This document shows positions 51,702 to 62,913 of a stretch of DNA of 64,000 nucleotides, piece by piece. The DNA comes from Gammaproteobacteria bacterium (lineage in GTDB: Bacteria; Pseudomonadota; Gammaproteobacteria; HK1): contig JAJEAD010000011.1 of assembly GCA_022824305.1 (NCBI GenBank), forward strand, positions 268,908-332,907, given 5' to 3'. Numbering within the stretch: position 1 is the first letter of the stretch; the number at the start of each line of letters is the position of its first letter. The notes beneath the pieces were generated by a model, which saw only the letters and a program-made list of their open reading frames with translations, was not told the origin of the DNA and ran no database searches. The translations under genes were made by a program, and so were the position numbers.

Positions 51702-51792
51702 TGGCGGAGAGGGAGGGATTCGAACCCTCGATGGGGGATAAGCCCATACTCCCTTAGCAGGGGAGCGCCTTCAGCCGCTCGGCCACCTCTCC
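51702..51792 (-). tRNA. tRNA-Ser (anticodon GCU)
   Basis: A 91-base class II tRNA with encoded CCA. Acceptor GGAGAGG pairs with CCTCTCC; the anticodon arm is CTCCC-CTGCTAA-GGGAG; the variable arm is long as in all serine tRNAs; the T-loop TTCGAAT is intact. It reads AGC/AGU. It follows csrA by 157 bases in the same direction, as in other gammaproteobacteria. Confidence 0.97.
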
Positions 51793-51807
51793 ACGCGGTC
51801 GGACGGG

Positions 51808-51835
51808 AGCATACCCGAGCCTTCGCCCGGCGCAA
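51808..51835 (-). promoter_or_regulatory. Candidate promoter of tRNA-Ser
   Basis: Minus-strand TTGCGC (51835-51830) and TATGCT (51813-51808) separated by 16 bases. The -10 lies 16 bases before the tRNA. Matches are partial (3/6 and 4/6), and the spacer is GC-rich. Confidence 0.35.
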
Positions 51836-51949
51836 AGCTGGCCGCCCGCGGAGGGCCGGCCAGGGAGGGCGCGCCTTCGACCGGCCGATTCCGGCGAGCC
51901 GGCGCGCGCCGGCGCGAGCTCCCGGATTCCGATCCCTGGTCAGCGCGCG

Positions 51950-52159
51950 TCAGTCATCGGGGGGTGGAGGAGGATCGTCGGGAGCCGAGGCGTCTTTCTC
52001 GGCCTGGATCCGCTCGTAGATCTCCTCCCGGTGCACCGATACGTCCCGGGGCGCGTTGACACCGATTCGCACCTGGTTGCCCTTGACCCCGAGCACGGTC
52101 ACCGTGACCTCGTCCCCGATCATGAGGGACTCGCCCACTCTCCTGGTCAATATCAGCAT
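51950..52159 (-). CDS. csrA: Carbon storage regulator CsrA
   Basis: A 69-residue RNA-binding dimer that represses or stabilises target mRNAs at GGA-containing leaders. The sequence [20 protein letters not shown] and [20 protein letters not shown] contains the key Arg44-type residue and the beta-strand core. The C-terminal tail is a Pro/Asp-rich extension ([11 protein letters not shown]), longer than in E. coli. It lies 17 bases after lysC. Confidence 0.97.
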   Translation of the reverse strand: MLILTRRVGESLMIGDEVTVTVLGVKGNQVRIGVNAPRDVSVHREEIYERIQAEKDASAPDDPPPPPDD

Positions 52160-52176
52160 TGGCGGCTCCTTGCGCC

Positions 52177-53445
52177 TCAGGCGCGGCCTGCCTGCAGCTC
52201 GCGGACTCTCGGTCCGCCGTTCTCCGCCTGGTCACTCCCGAGCCCGAATTCCGAGTGCAGGGCACGTACCGCGAGCTCGAGATACCGTTCGTCCGTGACA
52301 ACGGAGATCTTTATCTCCGACGTGGAGATCATCTGAATGTTTATGCCTTCGTCAGCCAGCGCCTTGAACATTCGGCTGGCGATTCCGGCGTGGGAACGCA
52401 TGCCCACGCCGACCAGGGAGATCTTAACAATCCGGTCGTCGCCGATCACTTCCCGCGCGGCCATGTCCCGGCAGTTCGCCCGAAGAATGTCCATGGCCCT
52501 TTCGAAATCGTTGCGATGGACGGTGAAGGTCATGTCGGTGTTGCCGTCCCGGCTCACGTTCTGCACGATCATGTCCACTTCGATGTTCGCATCGGAGATC
52601 GGGCCGAGCGTGCGGTAGGCGATTCCGGGCTTGTCGGGGACCCCGAGCACTGTGAGCTTCGCCTCGTCACGGCTGTAGGCCACCCCCGATATGAGCGGCT
52701 GCTCCATGGAATCATCGTCCGGCATGATGAGAGTTCCCTCCCCTTCATCGAAAGAAGACAGCACGCGCAGCCTGACATCGTACTTGCTCGCGAACTCCAC
52801 CGCGCGAATCTGAAGCACCTTGGCGCCGCCGCCCGCGAGCTCCAGCATTTCCTCGTAGACGAGGAAGGGCAGGCGGCGCGCCTGCGGCTCGATGCGCGGA
52901 TCCGCAGTGTAGACCCCGTCGACATCGGTGAATATCTGGCACTCGTGCGCATCGAGCGCCGCCGCCAGCGCGACCGCGGTGGTGTCGGACCCGCCCCGGC
53001 CGAGCGTCGTGATGTTGCCGTCGAGATCGACGCCCTGGAATCCGGCCACGACCACGACGCGCGAGCGGCCGAGCTCTTCTCGGATCCGGCTCTCGTCGAT
53101 GCGGGTGATCCTCGCCTTGGTGTGGGCGGTGTCGGTCCGGATCAGCACCTGTCCGCCGGTGTAGGAGCGCGCATCGCAACCCAGGCGTAGCAGGCTCATG
53201 CTGAGCAGCGCGATGGTGACCTGCTCTCCGGTGGCGAGCAGCACGTCGAGCTCCCGGGGACTGGGATCGGGATCGATCTCCCGGGCGAAGCGAATCAGGC
53301 GGTCCGTTTCCCCGCTCATCGCGGACACCACCACCACCACGTCGTGGCCTTCCTCCCGGGTGCGCTTGATCCGGGAGGCGACCGCGGCGATGCGCTCGGT
53401 GCTGCCGACCGAGGTGCCGCCGAACTTCTGCACGATGAGGCTCAT
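52177..53445 (-). CDS. lysC: Aspartate kinase
   Basis: Aspartokinase of 422 residues, first step of the lysine/threonine/methionine pathway. The kinase domain starts [20 protein letters not shown]; the catalytic and nucleotide site is seen in [20 protein letters not shown]. The C-terminal half has two ACT domains ([39 protein letters not shown]) for allosteric control by lysine and/or threonine. It is 34 bases after alaS; the alaS-lysC-csrA order is that of Pseudomonas-type gammaproteobacteria. Confidence 0.97.
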   Translation of the reverse strand: MSLIVQKFGGTSVGSTERIAAVASRIKRTREEGHDVVVVVSAMSGETDRLIRFAREIDPDPSPRELDVLLATGEQVTIALLSMSLLRLGCDARSYTGGQVLIRTDTAHTKARITRIDESRIREELGRSRVVVVAGFQGVDLDGNITTLGRGGSDTTAVALAAALDAHECQIFTDVDGVYTADPRIEPQARRLPFLVYEEMLELAGGGAKVLQIRAVEFASKYDVRLRVLSSFDEGEGTLIMPDDDSMEQPLISGVAYSRDEAKLTVLGVPDKPGIAYRTLGPISDANIEVDMIVQNVSRDGNTDMTFTVHRNDFERAMDILRANCRDMAAREVIGDDRIVKISLVGVGMRSHAGIASRMFKALADEGINIQMISTSEIKISVVTDERYLELAVRALHSEFGLGSDQAENGGPRVRELQAGRA

Positions 53446-53479
53446 GGATGGGACCTGTACGGAGCGCCGCCGGGGGAAG

Positions 53480-56092
53480 CTAGCCCGCGAGCTGTTCGCG
53501 AACCCATCCGGATACGGAATCGATCGCTTCCTGGACCTTGCCGGGCTCGTTTCCGCCCCCTTGCGCGAGGTCGGGACGCCCTCCGCCCCGGCCGCCCACC
53601 TGCCGGGCGACGAAGTTCACGAGCGGGCCGGCGGCGATGCGGTCGGTGGAGTCCCGGGTGACGCCGGCGACGAGGCTCACCTTCTCGCCGTCGACCGCGG
53701 CCAGCACGACCGCGGCGGACCCGAGCCGGCCCTTGAGCTGATCGACCATGTCCCGCAGGCCCTTGGCCCCGATGCCCTCGACCCGGGCCGCCAGCACCGC
53801 GAGCCCTTCCACGTCGACCGCCCGCGTCGCGAGATCCTCGCCGTGCGACGCGGCGAGGCGAGCGGTGGCGCGGGCGAGCTCCTTCTCGAGCTCGCGGTTG
53901 CGCGCAAGCAGTTGCTCCACCCGGTCCACCACCGCTTCGGGCTCCGAGCTCACCAGGCGCGAGAGTCGGGCGAAGCGCTCGTCCGCCCGCACGAGCCAGT
54001 CGAGCGCGGCCTCCCCCGCGAACGCTTCCACCCGGCGAACTCCCGCCGCGATTCCGGTCTCCGAGACCAGCTTGAAGAGCCCGATGTCCCCGGCGCGCGA
54101 GACGTGCGTGCCGCCGCAGAGCTCCACCGAGTAGTCACCAATCGACAGCACCCGCACCGGGTCGTCGTACTTCTCTCCGAAGAGCGCAATCGCGCCGCTC
54201 GCACGCGCCTCGGCGAGCGGCATGACTTCGATTCGGGCCGGATCGTTTCCGAGTATCCACTCGTTGACGCGGCGCTCGATCGCCCGCAGACGCTCCGGGC
54301 TCACCGGCTCGTAGTGCGAGAAGTCGAAGCGCAGGCGGTCCGGCGCCACCAGGGACCCCTTCTGTTCGACGTGCTCGCCCAGAACGCAGCGCAGTGCCGC
54401 ATGAAGCAGGTGGGTGGCGGAGTGGTGGCGCGCGGTTGCCGCGCGGGCAGGCGCATCGACCCGCGCCTGCGCGGAATCGTCCGGCGCGAGCTCGCCTCCC
54501 GAGAGCACTCCGTAGTGGGCGATCGAATCGCCCCGGCGCCGGGTGTCCCTCACCTCGAAACGCGCCGGATCCACGCTGAGCGTGCCCCGATCCCCGACCT
54601 GGCCACCCCCCTCCGGATAGAAGGGCGTGCGATCGAGCACCACCACCCCTTCCTCACCCGGACGGAGGCGTTCCACCGGGCGACCGTCGCGCAGCACGAC
54701 GCGAACCTCACCTTCCGCGGCGGTGCTCTCGTAGCCGAGGAAGCGGGTCGTGGCGCCGTCGGCGGGCAGGCTCTCGTCGTCGCCGCTCTCGTCGGCGAAG
54801 CGATGCGATGCGCGGGCGCGTTCCCGCTGCGCGTCCATCGCCGCCTCGAAGGCTTCGAGATCCACCCCGAGGTTGCGTTCCCGCGCCACGTCGGCGGTGA
54901 GGTCCACCGGAAACCCGTAGGTGTCGTAGAGGCGGAAGACGGTCTCCCCGGGGATGGTGTCGCCGCAGAGCTCCTCGATCGCGGCGTTCAGGATCCGCAT
55001 GCCCTGGTCCAGGGTGAGCGCGAAGCGCTCTTCCTCGATGCGCAGCGTCCGCTCCACGATCTCCCGCCGCGCGCGCAGCTCCGGGTAGGCCTCCCCCATT
55101 TCCGCCTCGAGCGGCGCGACCAGGCGGTGGAAGAAGGGGTCCGACATGCCGAGCCGGTGCCCGTGCCTGATGGCGCGCCGAACGATGCGTCGCAGGACGT
55201 ATCCGCGCCCCTCGTTGGAAGGCATCACGCCGTCACAGATGAGAAAGGCCGCCGCCCGGACATGATCGGCGAGCACCCGCAGCGACTTGTCGCCGAGCTC
55301 CGGCGCGCTCGTCACCTCGGCCGCGGCGCCGATCAGGGCCCTGAAAAGGTCCGTGTCGTAGTTGCTGTGCACTCCCTGCATCACCGCGGCGACCCGCTCA
55401 AGCCCCATTCCGGTATCCACCGAAGGGGCGGGCAAGGGGGTCATGCGGCCCGTTGCGTCACGGTTGAACTGCATGAACACCAGGTTCCAGATCTCGACGT
55501 AGCGGTCGCCGTCCTCGTCGGGACTGCCGGGAGGCCCGCCGGGGACCTCGGGGCCGTGGTCGTAGAACACCTCGGAGCAGGGACCGCAGGGCCCGGTGTC
55601 GCCCATGGACCAGAAGTTGTCCTTCTCCCCGCAGCGGGTGAAGCGGCGCGGATCCGCACCGATTTCGTCGAGCCAGATCTGCGCAGCCTCGTCGTCGTCC
55701 TCGTACACCGTGACCCACAGCCGCTCCGCGGGCAGTCCCAGCGTCTCCGTGATGAGCTGCCAGCAGTACCCGATCGCCTCGCGCTTGAAGTAGTCGCCGA
55801 AGCTGAAGTTGCCGAGCATCTCGAAGAAGGTGTGGTGGCGCGCGGTGTAGCCGACGTTCTCGAGATCGTTGTGCTTGCCGCCCGCCCGCACGCAGCGCTG
55901 CGCGGTCACCGCGCGCCGGTAGGGCCGCTGATCGGTACCGAGGAACACGTCCTTGAACTGCACCATCCCCGCGTTGGTGAAGAGCAGGGTCGGATCGTTA
56001 CCGGGGACCAGGGGACTGCTGGGCAGCACCTCGTGACCGCGCGCGCGGAAGTACTCGAGGAAGGTGCGGCGCAACTCGTTGCTGGAGGTCAT
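53480..56092 (-). CDS. alaS: Alanine-tRNA ligase
   Basis: Full-length class II synthetase, 870 residues. The N-terminal aminoacylation domain starts with [20 protein letters not shown] and has motif 2 around [20 protein letters not shown] and motif 3 around [15 protein letters not shown]. The editing domain contains the zinc-binding [12 protein letters not shown] and [13 protein letters not shown]. The C-Ala domain closes the protein ([18 protein letters not shown]). It lies between recX and lysC, in the expected order. Confidence 0.98.
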   Translation of the reverse strand: MTSSNELRRTFLEYFRARGHEVLPSSPLVPGNDPTLLFTNAGMVQFKDVFLGTDQRPYRRAVTAQRCVRAGGKHNDLENVGYTARHHTFFEMLGNFSFGDYFKREAIGYCWQLITETLGLPAERLWVTVYEDDDEAAQIWLDEIGADPRRFTRCGEKDNFWSMGDTGPCGPCSEVFYDHGPEVPGGPPGSPDEDGDRYVEIWNLVFMQFNRDATGRMTPLPAPSVDTGMGLERVAAVMQGVHSNYDTDLFRALIGAAAEVTSAPELGDKSLRVLADHVRAAAFLICDGVMPSNEGRGYVLRRIVRRAIRHGHRLGMSDPFFHRLVAPLEAEMGEAYPELRARREIVERTLRIEEERFALTLDQGMRILNAAIEELCGDTIPGETVFRLYDTYGFPVDLTADVARERNLGVDLEAFEAAMDAQRERARASHRFADESGDDESLPADGATTRFLGYESTAAEGEVRVVLRDGRPVERLRPGEEGVVVLDRTPFYPEGGGQVGDRGTLSVDPARFEVRDTRRRGDSIAHYGVLSGGELAPDDSAQARVDAPARAATARHHSATHLLHAALRCVLGEHVEQKGSLVAPDRLRFDFSHYEPVSPERLRAIERRVNEWILGNDPARIEVMPLAEARASGAIALFGEKYDDPVRVLSIGDYSVELCGGTHVSRAGDIGLFKLVSETGIAAGVRRVEAFAGEAALDWLVRADERFARLSRLVSSEPEAVVDRVEQLLARNRELEKELARATARLAASHGEDLATRAVDVEGLAVLAARVEGIGAKGLRDMVDQLKGRLGSAAVVLAAVDGEKVSLVAGVTRDSTDRIAAGPLVNFVARQVGGRGGGRPDLAQGGGNEPGKVQEAIDSVSGWVREQLAG

Positions 56093-56218
56093 GACTGCAC
56101 TTGAAAGCGGGTTCAGGGCACGGAAGCGGTTTCGGAGACGCGGCGAGACTGTCCATTTCGCCCTTCGGCCCCGGTCATCGGGCGGTGCTCAGTGTAACGG
56201 GAAGGTGCGACGGTATAG

Positions 56219-56665
56219 CTAATCGATCGCGTTGCGGACGTGGTCCGAACAGAAGCCGCGGCGCAGCAGAAAGCGCACCCGCTTCGCGCGTTCCCTCGGC
56301 TCGGAGGGCGCACTCTCGCCGAACCGCCGGCGGAGCGCGCGAAGGGCCACGTCCCGCCACTCGGGATCCTTCTCTTCGAGGCACCGGGAACAGACATCGC
56401 CCGCGACACCCCGGCGCTCGAGCTCCGCTCGGATGAGGAGCGGTCCGAATCCCCGCCCGCGGCGGGCCGCGACGTACTGTTCCGCGAAGCGCCGGTCGGA
56501 GAGCCAGTCCCGCTCGCCGAGATCGTCCAGGACCCTCGTGACCACATCCTCGTCGAATCCCCGCGCGATGAGCTTGCCGCGCAGCTCCGCGCGGGAGTGC
56601 TCGCGGCGGGCGAGAAGGTCGAGCGACTTGCGGCGCGCCGGGGCGAGCAGTTCGTCTTCGCTCAG
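56219..56665 (-). CDS. recX: RecX regulatory protein, probable CTG start
   Basis: RecX binds RecA filaments and limits recombination. The frame between recA and alaS reads [40 protein letters not shown] and [20 protein letters not shown], which is the RecX helix-repeat fold. No ATG, GTG or TTG exists in this frame between the recA stop and GTG 56545. Starting there would lose the first repeat (40 residues). CTG 56665, preceded directly by GGAGGTGGAGGC and overlapping the recA stop as CTGA, gives 148 residues, the family's normal length. I therefore annotate a CTG start; the alternative is a 108-residue truncated product. Confidence 0.8.
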   Translation of the reverse strand: MSEDELLAPARRKSLDLLARREHSRAELRGKLIARGFDEDVVTRVLDDLGERDWLSDRRFAEQYVAARRGRGFGPLLIRAELERRGVAGDVCSRCLEEKDPEWRDVALRALRRRFGESAPSEPRERAKRVRFLLRRGFCSDHVRNAID

Positions 56666-57693
56666 GCCTCCACCTCCTCGGGATCCTTCGTCTCCGCCTC
56701 CTCCGTGCCGAGCAGTCGCTCGCGGAGCGCGCGGTCGACGCTCGCCGCGACGTCCTCGTGGTCCTTCAGGAAGTTTCGGACGTTGTCGCGTCCCTGGCCG
56801 ATGCGGTCTCCGCGGTAGCTGTACCAGGCGCCGGCCTTTTCGACCATGCCGTGCTTGACGCCGAGGTCGATCAGCTCGCCCTCCCGCGAGATTCCCGTCC
56901 CGTAGAGGATGTCGAACTCGACCTGCTTGAAGGGCGGGGCGAGCTTGTTCTTGACCACCTTGACCCGGGTCTCGTTGCCGATCACCTCGTCGGCCTTCTT
57001 GATCGCGCCGATGCGGCGGATATCGAGACGCACCGATGCGTAGAACTTGAGCGCATTGCCTCCGGTGGTGGTCTCGGGGCTGCCGAACATGACGCCGATC
57101 TTCATGCGGATCTGGTTGATGAAGATGACCAGCGTGTTCGAGCGCTTGATGTTGGCGGTGAGCTTGCGCAGGGCCTGGGACATGAGCCGGGCGTGCAGGC
57201 CCACGTGGGAGTCGCCCATTTCCCCTTCGAGCTCCGCGCGCGGGGTGAGCGCCGCCACCGAGTCGATGACCACGACGTCCACCGCCCCGGATCTCACGAT
57301 CATGTCGGCGATTTCGAGGGCCTGCTCACCGGTATCGGGCTGCGACACCAGAAGCTCATCGACGTTGACGCCAATCTTTTCGGCGTACAGCGGGTCGAGC
57401 GCATGCTCCGCATCGATGAACGCGGCGGTGCCGCCTTCGCGCTGAGCCTGGGCGACCACTTCCAGGGTGAGCGTGGTCTTGCCCGAAGACTCCGGACCGT
57501 ATATCTCCACCACCCGGCCGCGCGGCAGCCCGCCGATGCCGAGCGCGACGTCCAGGCCGAGCGAGCCGGTGGATATCGAACCGACATCGCGCACCGCGCT
57601 CGAGTCGCCCATGCGCATCACCGCGCCCTTTCCGAACTGGCGTTCGATCTGCGACAGCGCGGAGCGCAGCGCCCGCTTTCTATTCTCATCCAT
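56662..57693 (-). CDS. recA: Recombinase RecA
   Basis: DNA strand-exchange ATPase, 343 residues. The Walker A motif [19 protein letters not shown], the Walker B block [12 protein letters not shown] and the loop [19 protein letters not shown] are standard. The C-terminal tail is acidic ([14 protein letters not shown]). GGGAG precedes the ATG by nine bases. The 94 bases upstream contain no CTG-N10-CAG or GTTC-N7-GTTC type LexA box, and tadA ends just ahead, so regulation may differ from E. coli. An imperfect GGATCC-rich inverted repeat lies about 60-80 bases upstream. Confidence 0.98.
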   Translation of the reverse strand: MDENRKRALRSALSQIERQFGKGAVMRMGDSSAVRDVGSISTGSLGLDVALGIGGLPRGRVVEIYGPESSGKTTLTLEVVAQAQREGGTAAFIDAEHALDPLYAEKIGVNVDELLVSQPDTGEQALEIADMIVRSGAVDVVVIDSVAALTPRAELEGEMGDSHVGLHARLMSQALRKLTANIKRSNTLVIFINQIRMKIGVMFGSPETTTGGNALKFYASVRLDIRRIGAIKKADEVIGNETRVKVVKNKLAPPFKQVEFDILYGTGISREGELIDLGVKHGMVEKAGAWYSYRGDRIGQGRDNVRNFLKDHEDVAASVDRALRERLLGTEEAETKDPEEVEA

Positions 57694-57787
57694 GTTGTTG
57701 ATCTCCCTTACAAAAGTTGTGCACTCGGCGAATCCGGATCCGATCCTGGATCCCGGCTTCGATTATTCCACACATCGCCGCTCCGCA

Positions 57788-58264
57788 TCACCCGCGGGAC
57801 GGGGATCGAGGCCCCCTTCGAGCACGAAAAAAAGCTTCCAGGAGTTCCGCGGACTCGGCTGCGAGCACGCCTCCGGTCACCTCAACCCGGTGGTTCAGCT
57901 TCGTGCTTCCCAGAATGTCGAAGACGCTGCCGCCCGCGCCCCAGCGAATGTCCGGGGCCGCGTACACCAGTCTCGAGACCCGGGCGTGGACGATGGCGCC
58001 GGCGCACATCGGGCAGGGCTCCAGCGTCGTGTAGAGGGTACACCCGGGCAGGCGGTAGTTTCCGGCCCGGCGCCCGGCGGCGCGCAGAGCGCGAATCTCG
58101 GCGTGGGCGCTCGGATCGCAGGTCGATATCGGCGCATTGGCGCCCGCGCCCTGCTCCTCTCCCATGGACACCAGCACCGCGCCCACCGGCACTTCACCCG
58201 CAGCCTCCGCCGTCCGGGCGAGTTCGAGCGCGCGCCGCATCCAGCGCTCATCCTCGGCGCTCAT
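57788..58264 (-). CDS. tadA: tRNA adenosine(34) deaminase
   Basis: Zinc deaminase of 158 residues that makes inosine at the wobble position of tRNA-Arg(ACG); that tRNA is encoded at 45971 in this window. The zinc ligands are His54, with the proton-shuttling Glu56 in AHAEIRAL, and Cys84 and Cys87 in [10 protein letters not shown]. The ATG overlaps the guaA stop as ATGA, so translation is coupled. The C-terminal [20 protein letters not shown] is typical. Confidence 0.95.
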   Translation of the reverse strand: MSAEDERWMRRALELARTAEAAGEVPVGAVLVSMGEEQGAGANAPISTCDPSAHAEIRALRAAGRRAGNYRLPGCTLYTTLEPCPMCAGAIVHARVSRLVYAAPDIRWGAGGSVFDILGSTKLNHRVEVTGGVLAAESAELLEAFFRARRGPRSPSRG

Positions 58265-59880
58265 TCCCATTCGATGGTCGCGGGGGGCTTGCCCGAAATG
58301 TCGTAGGTCACGCGCGATACGCCGGGCACTTCGTTGATGATGCGGCGCGACACCGTGTCGAGCAGCGCATAGGGCAGTTGCGCCCAGCGCGCGGTCATGA
58401 AGTCCACGGTCTCGACCGCGCGAAGCGCGATGACGTGCTCGTAGCGCCGCGCATCGCCCATCACTCCCACCGAACGCACGGGCAGGTAGACGGCGAAGGC
58501 CTGGCTCACCCGCTCGTACCATTCGTGGCGGCGCAGCTCCTCGATGAAAATGGCATCCGCGCGACGGAGCGTGTCCACGAATCGGGGACGGATCTCACCG
58601 AGTATGCGCACTCCGAGCCCGGGGCCGGGGAAGGGATGCCGGTGGATCATCTCGTGGGGCAGTCCGAGGACCTCGCCGATCGCGCGCACCTCGTCCTTGA
58701 AGAGCTCTCGCAGCGGTTCGACGAGTCGCAGGCGCATGCGCCGGGGAAGTCCGCCGACATTGTGGTGCGACTTGATGACGTGGGCCTTGGCGCTGCCCGC
58801 TCCGGCGGACTCGATGACGTCGGGATAGATCGTGCCCTGCGCCAGCCACTCGATGCCGCGCTCCCGGCCCGCCGCCTCCTCGAAGATCTCGATGAAGAGG
58901 TTCCCGATGATCTTGCGCTTGCGCTCGGGATCCGAGACCCCTTCGAGGGCGGCCAGGAAGCGCGGGCCCGCGTCCACGCGCACCACATGGACCCCGAGGT
59001 GCCGGGCCAGGGTCGCCATCACCTGGTCCCCTTCACCGAGGCGCAGCAGCCCCGTATCGACGAATATCGCGGTGAGCCGGTCGCCGATGGCGCGGTGCAG
59101 GAGCGCCGCCACCACCGACGAGTCCACTCCCCCGGACAGCGCGAGCAGCACCCGATCTTCGCCGACCCGGTCACGGATGCGGGCGACCGCGTCGTCGATG
59201 ATGCTGCTCGCCGACCACAGGGACCGGCAGCCGCAGATCGCGTGCACGAAGCGGTCGAGGATCTTCCGCCCGCCGGGCGTATGCGTCACCTCCGGGTGGA
59301 ACTGAAGTCCGTAGAAGCCCCGCGACTCGTCGGCAATGGCGGCGATCGGGCAGTTGCCGGTCGACGCCATCAGGTGGAAGCCGGGGGGCATCTCGAGGAC
59401 CCGGTCGCCGTGGCTCATCCACACGTCGAGGCGCTGCGCGTCCGGCCGCTCCGTTTCCGAAATGCCCTCGAGGAGCGCGCCGGGGCCCGCCACCTGGAGC
59501 TCCGCATGCCCGAACTCCCGCCTCGCCGAAGTCTCGACCCGCCCGCCGAGCTGCGTCGCCATGGTCTGCATCCCGTAGCAGATCCCGAGCACCGGCACTC
59601 CGATCTCGAAGACCCGGGCCGGGGCCCGCACCGACGCGGAATCGACGACGGACTCGGGACCGCCGGAGAGGATGATGCCGCGGGCGGCGAAGCGGTCGAT
59701 GCGGGCGGGATCGACGTCGTGGGGAAGGATCTCGCAGTACACGCCCGCTTCGCGCACGCGCCGCGCGATGAGCTGGGTGTACTGGCTGCCGAAGTCGAGG
59801 ACGAGAATCCGATCGGAATGGATGTCCGGCGTGCCGGACTCGCGTCCCGCCACCGCCGGCTCCGCCCGCGCGCCGGGCAT
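58261..59880 (-). CDS. guaA: GMP synthase (glutamine-hydrolysing)
   Basis: Two-domain GMP synthetase of 539 residues. The class I glutamine amidotransferase has the Cys in [17 protein letters not shown] and the His/Glu in [10 protein letters not shown]. The ATP pyrophosphatase domain has the P-loop [19 protein letters not shown]. The C-terminal dimerisation domain ends [13 protein letters not shown]. It aminates XMP. It starts three bases after guaB and ends over tadA. The first 18 residues ([18 protein letters not shown]) are an unconserved extension. Confidence 0.97.
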   Translation of the reverse strand: MPGARAEPAVAGRESGTPDIHSDRILVLDFGSQYTQLIARRVREAGVYCEILPHDVDPARIDRFAARGIILSGGPESVVDSASVRAPARVFEIGVPVLGICYGMQTMATQLGGRVETSARREFGHAELQVAGPGALLEGISETERPDAQRLDVWMSHGDRVLEMPPGFHLMASTGNCPIAAIADESRGFYGLQFHPEVTHTPGGRKILDRFVHAICGCRSLWSASSIIDDAVARIRDRVGEDRVLLALSGGVDSSVVAALLHRAIGDRLTAIFVDTGLLRLGEGDQVMATLARHLGVHVVRVDAGPRFLAALEGVSDPERKRKIIGNLFIEIFEEAAGRERGIEWLAQGTIYPDVIESAGAGSAKAHVIKSHHNVGGLPRRMRLRLVEPLRELFKDEVRAIGEVLGLPHEMIHRHPFPGPGLGVRILGEIRPRFVDTLRRADAIFIEELRRHEWYERVSQAFAVYLPVRSVGVMGDARRYEHVIALRAVETVDFMTARWAQLPYALLDTVSRRIINEVPGVSRVTYDISGKPPATIEWE

Positions 59881-59883
59881 CGA

Positions 59884-61389
<1,506 letters not shown>

Positions 61390-61418
61390 CTACGTAGGAA
61401 GCCACCACCGGTAAATTC

Positions 61419-62792
61419 ATGATGGACTCTTCCGCCCGCCCCTCGAACGTCATCGAAGCGCCGATGCGCGACATCTACACGGTGTCGCGACTCAACCTCG
61501 AGGCGCGGCGTCTCGTCGAATCCGGCTTTCCGCCCCTGTGGGTCGAGGGAGAAATCTCGAACCTCGCCCGTCCGAGGTCCGGTCACCTGTACTTCTCTCT
61601 CAAGGACGACCGGTGCCAGGTGCGCTGCGCGATGTTCCGAATGCAGAACCGCCACCTCGAGTTCGAGCCCGACAACGGAATGCAGGTGCTCGCTCAGGTC
61701 CGGGTCAGCCTCTACCCCGAGCGTGGCGAGTTCCAGCTCATCGCGCACTACCTCGAGGAAGCGGGAGCGGGCGCGCTTCGCCGGGCCTTCGAGGCGCTGA
61801 AGCAGCGCCTCGGCAACGAAGGGCTCTTCGACGACGAAGCCAAGCAGCCCATCCCCCGGGTGCCCGCGTGCATCGGCATCCTCACCTCGCCGACCGGCGC
61901 CGCGCTGCGCGACATCCTGACCGTGATGCGGCGGCGCTTTCCCGGGGTGCACGCGATCCTGTACCCGGTCCCCGTGCAGGGCAGCGGGGCAGCGGCCCGC
62001 ATTGCCGAGATGCTTGAGCGCGTCGCCGCGCGAGCCGAGTGCGACGTGCTCGTGCTCGCTCGAGGGGGCGGCTCGATCGAGGACCTGTGGTGCTTCAACG
62101 AGGAAAGGGTCGCACGCGCGATTCACCGCTGCCCGATTCCGCTGGTCACCGGAATCGGGCACGAGACCGACTTCACGATCGCGGACTTCGTCGCCGACCG
62201 GCGTGCACCGACCCCCTCCGCGGCGGCGGAGATGATCACCCCCGACGCGCTGCAATGGCGCGATGACCTCGAGCGCGCCCGGCTGCGACTCGGGCGCACG
62301 ATGCGCCGGAGCATCGAGGAGCGCCGCGCCCGCCTGAACCTGCTCCGGCGGGCGCTGCCGGATCCCCGGCGGCGAGTGCAGGACCTCTCGCAGCGACTGG
62401 ACGGACTCCTCGCGAGAGGCCAGCGCGCGCTGCTGCGAACGGCGGAGCGAAGGCGTGACACGCTTCGGGCCCTGCTCTCCCGCCTCCACGGCCAGGCGCC
62501 CGCGACCGTGGTGCGCGCCTACCGGATCCGTGCCGGCGTCCTCCGTTCCCGCCTCGTTCGCTGCATGCAGTACGCGCTGGAGACGCGCCGGGCGCAGATT
62601 CGATCCCTGCAGCGCGCGCTGGCCGCGGTGGGGCCACAGCAGACGCTGGACCGCGGATACGCGATCGTCTCACGCCAGCGAGACGGGAAGGTGCTGCGCG
62701 ACGCAGCGCAGGTCGAGCCGGGCGAACCCATCGAGGCCCGACTCGCCCGAGGACGCCTGGAAGGCACGGTGACCGGACGCCGTCCTTCCTGA
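61419..62792 (+). CDS. xseA: Exodeoxyribonuclease VII large subunit
   Basis: Nuclease subunit of 457 residues. The N-terminal OB-fold is IYTVSRLNLEARRLVESGF and LWVEGEISNLARPRSGHLYF. The catalytic core has LTSPTGAALRDILTVMRRRF, the ARGGGSIEDLWCFNEE block and TGIGHETDFTIADFVAD. A long Arg-rich coiled coil (about 280-400) follows. The closing LDRGYAIVSRQRDG segment is conserved. The small subunit XseB is not in this window. The 56-base gap to guaB must hold both promoters. Confidence 0.97.
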   Translation: MMDSSARPSNVIEAPMRDIYTVSRLNLEARRLVESGFPPLWVEGEISNLARPRSGHLYFSLKDDRCQVRCAMFRMQNRHLEFEPDNGMQVLAQVRVSLYPERGEFQLIAHYLEEAGAGALRRAFEALKQRLGNEGLFDDEAKQPIPRVPACIGILTSPTGAALRDILTVMRRRFPGVHAILYPVPVQGSGAAARIAEMLERVAARAECDVLVLARGGGSIEDLWCFNEERVARAIHRCPIPLVTGIGHETDFTIADFVADRRAPTPSAAAEMITPDALQWRDDLERARLRLGRTMRRSIEERRARLNLLRRALPDPRRRVQDLSQRLDGLLARGQRALLRTAERRRDTLRALLSRLHGQAPATVVRAYRIRAGVLRSRLVRCMQYALETRRAQIRSLQRALAAVGPQQTLDRGYAIVSRQRDGKVLRDAAQVEPGEPIEARLARGRLEGTVTGRRPS

Positions 62793-62913
62793 GGCGCGCT
62801 TTTGTGGTGGGGACCGAGCTTGCGGTGCAATCAACAAGCGGGTCGCGCCGGGTGTTCCCGTGCCCGTCCAGGCTGTCCCTGGGTCTGCGTTGACCGGCAA
62901 TCTCCTGCCGCCT

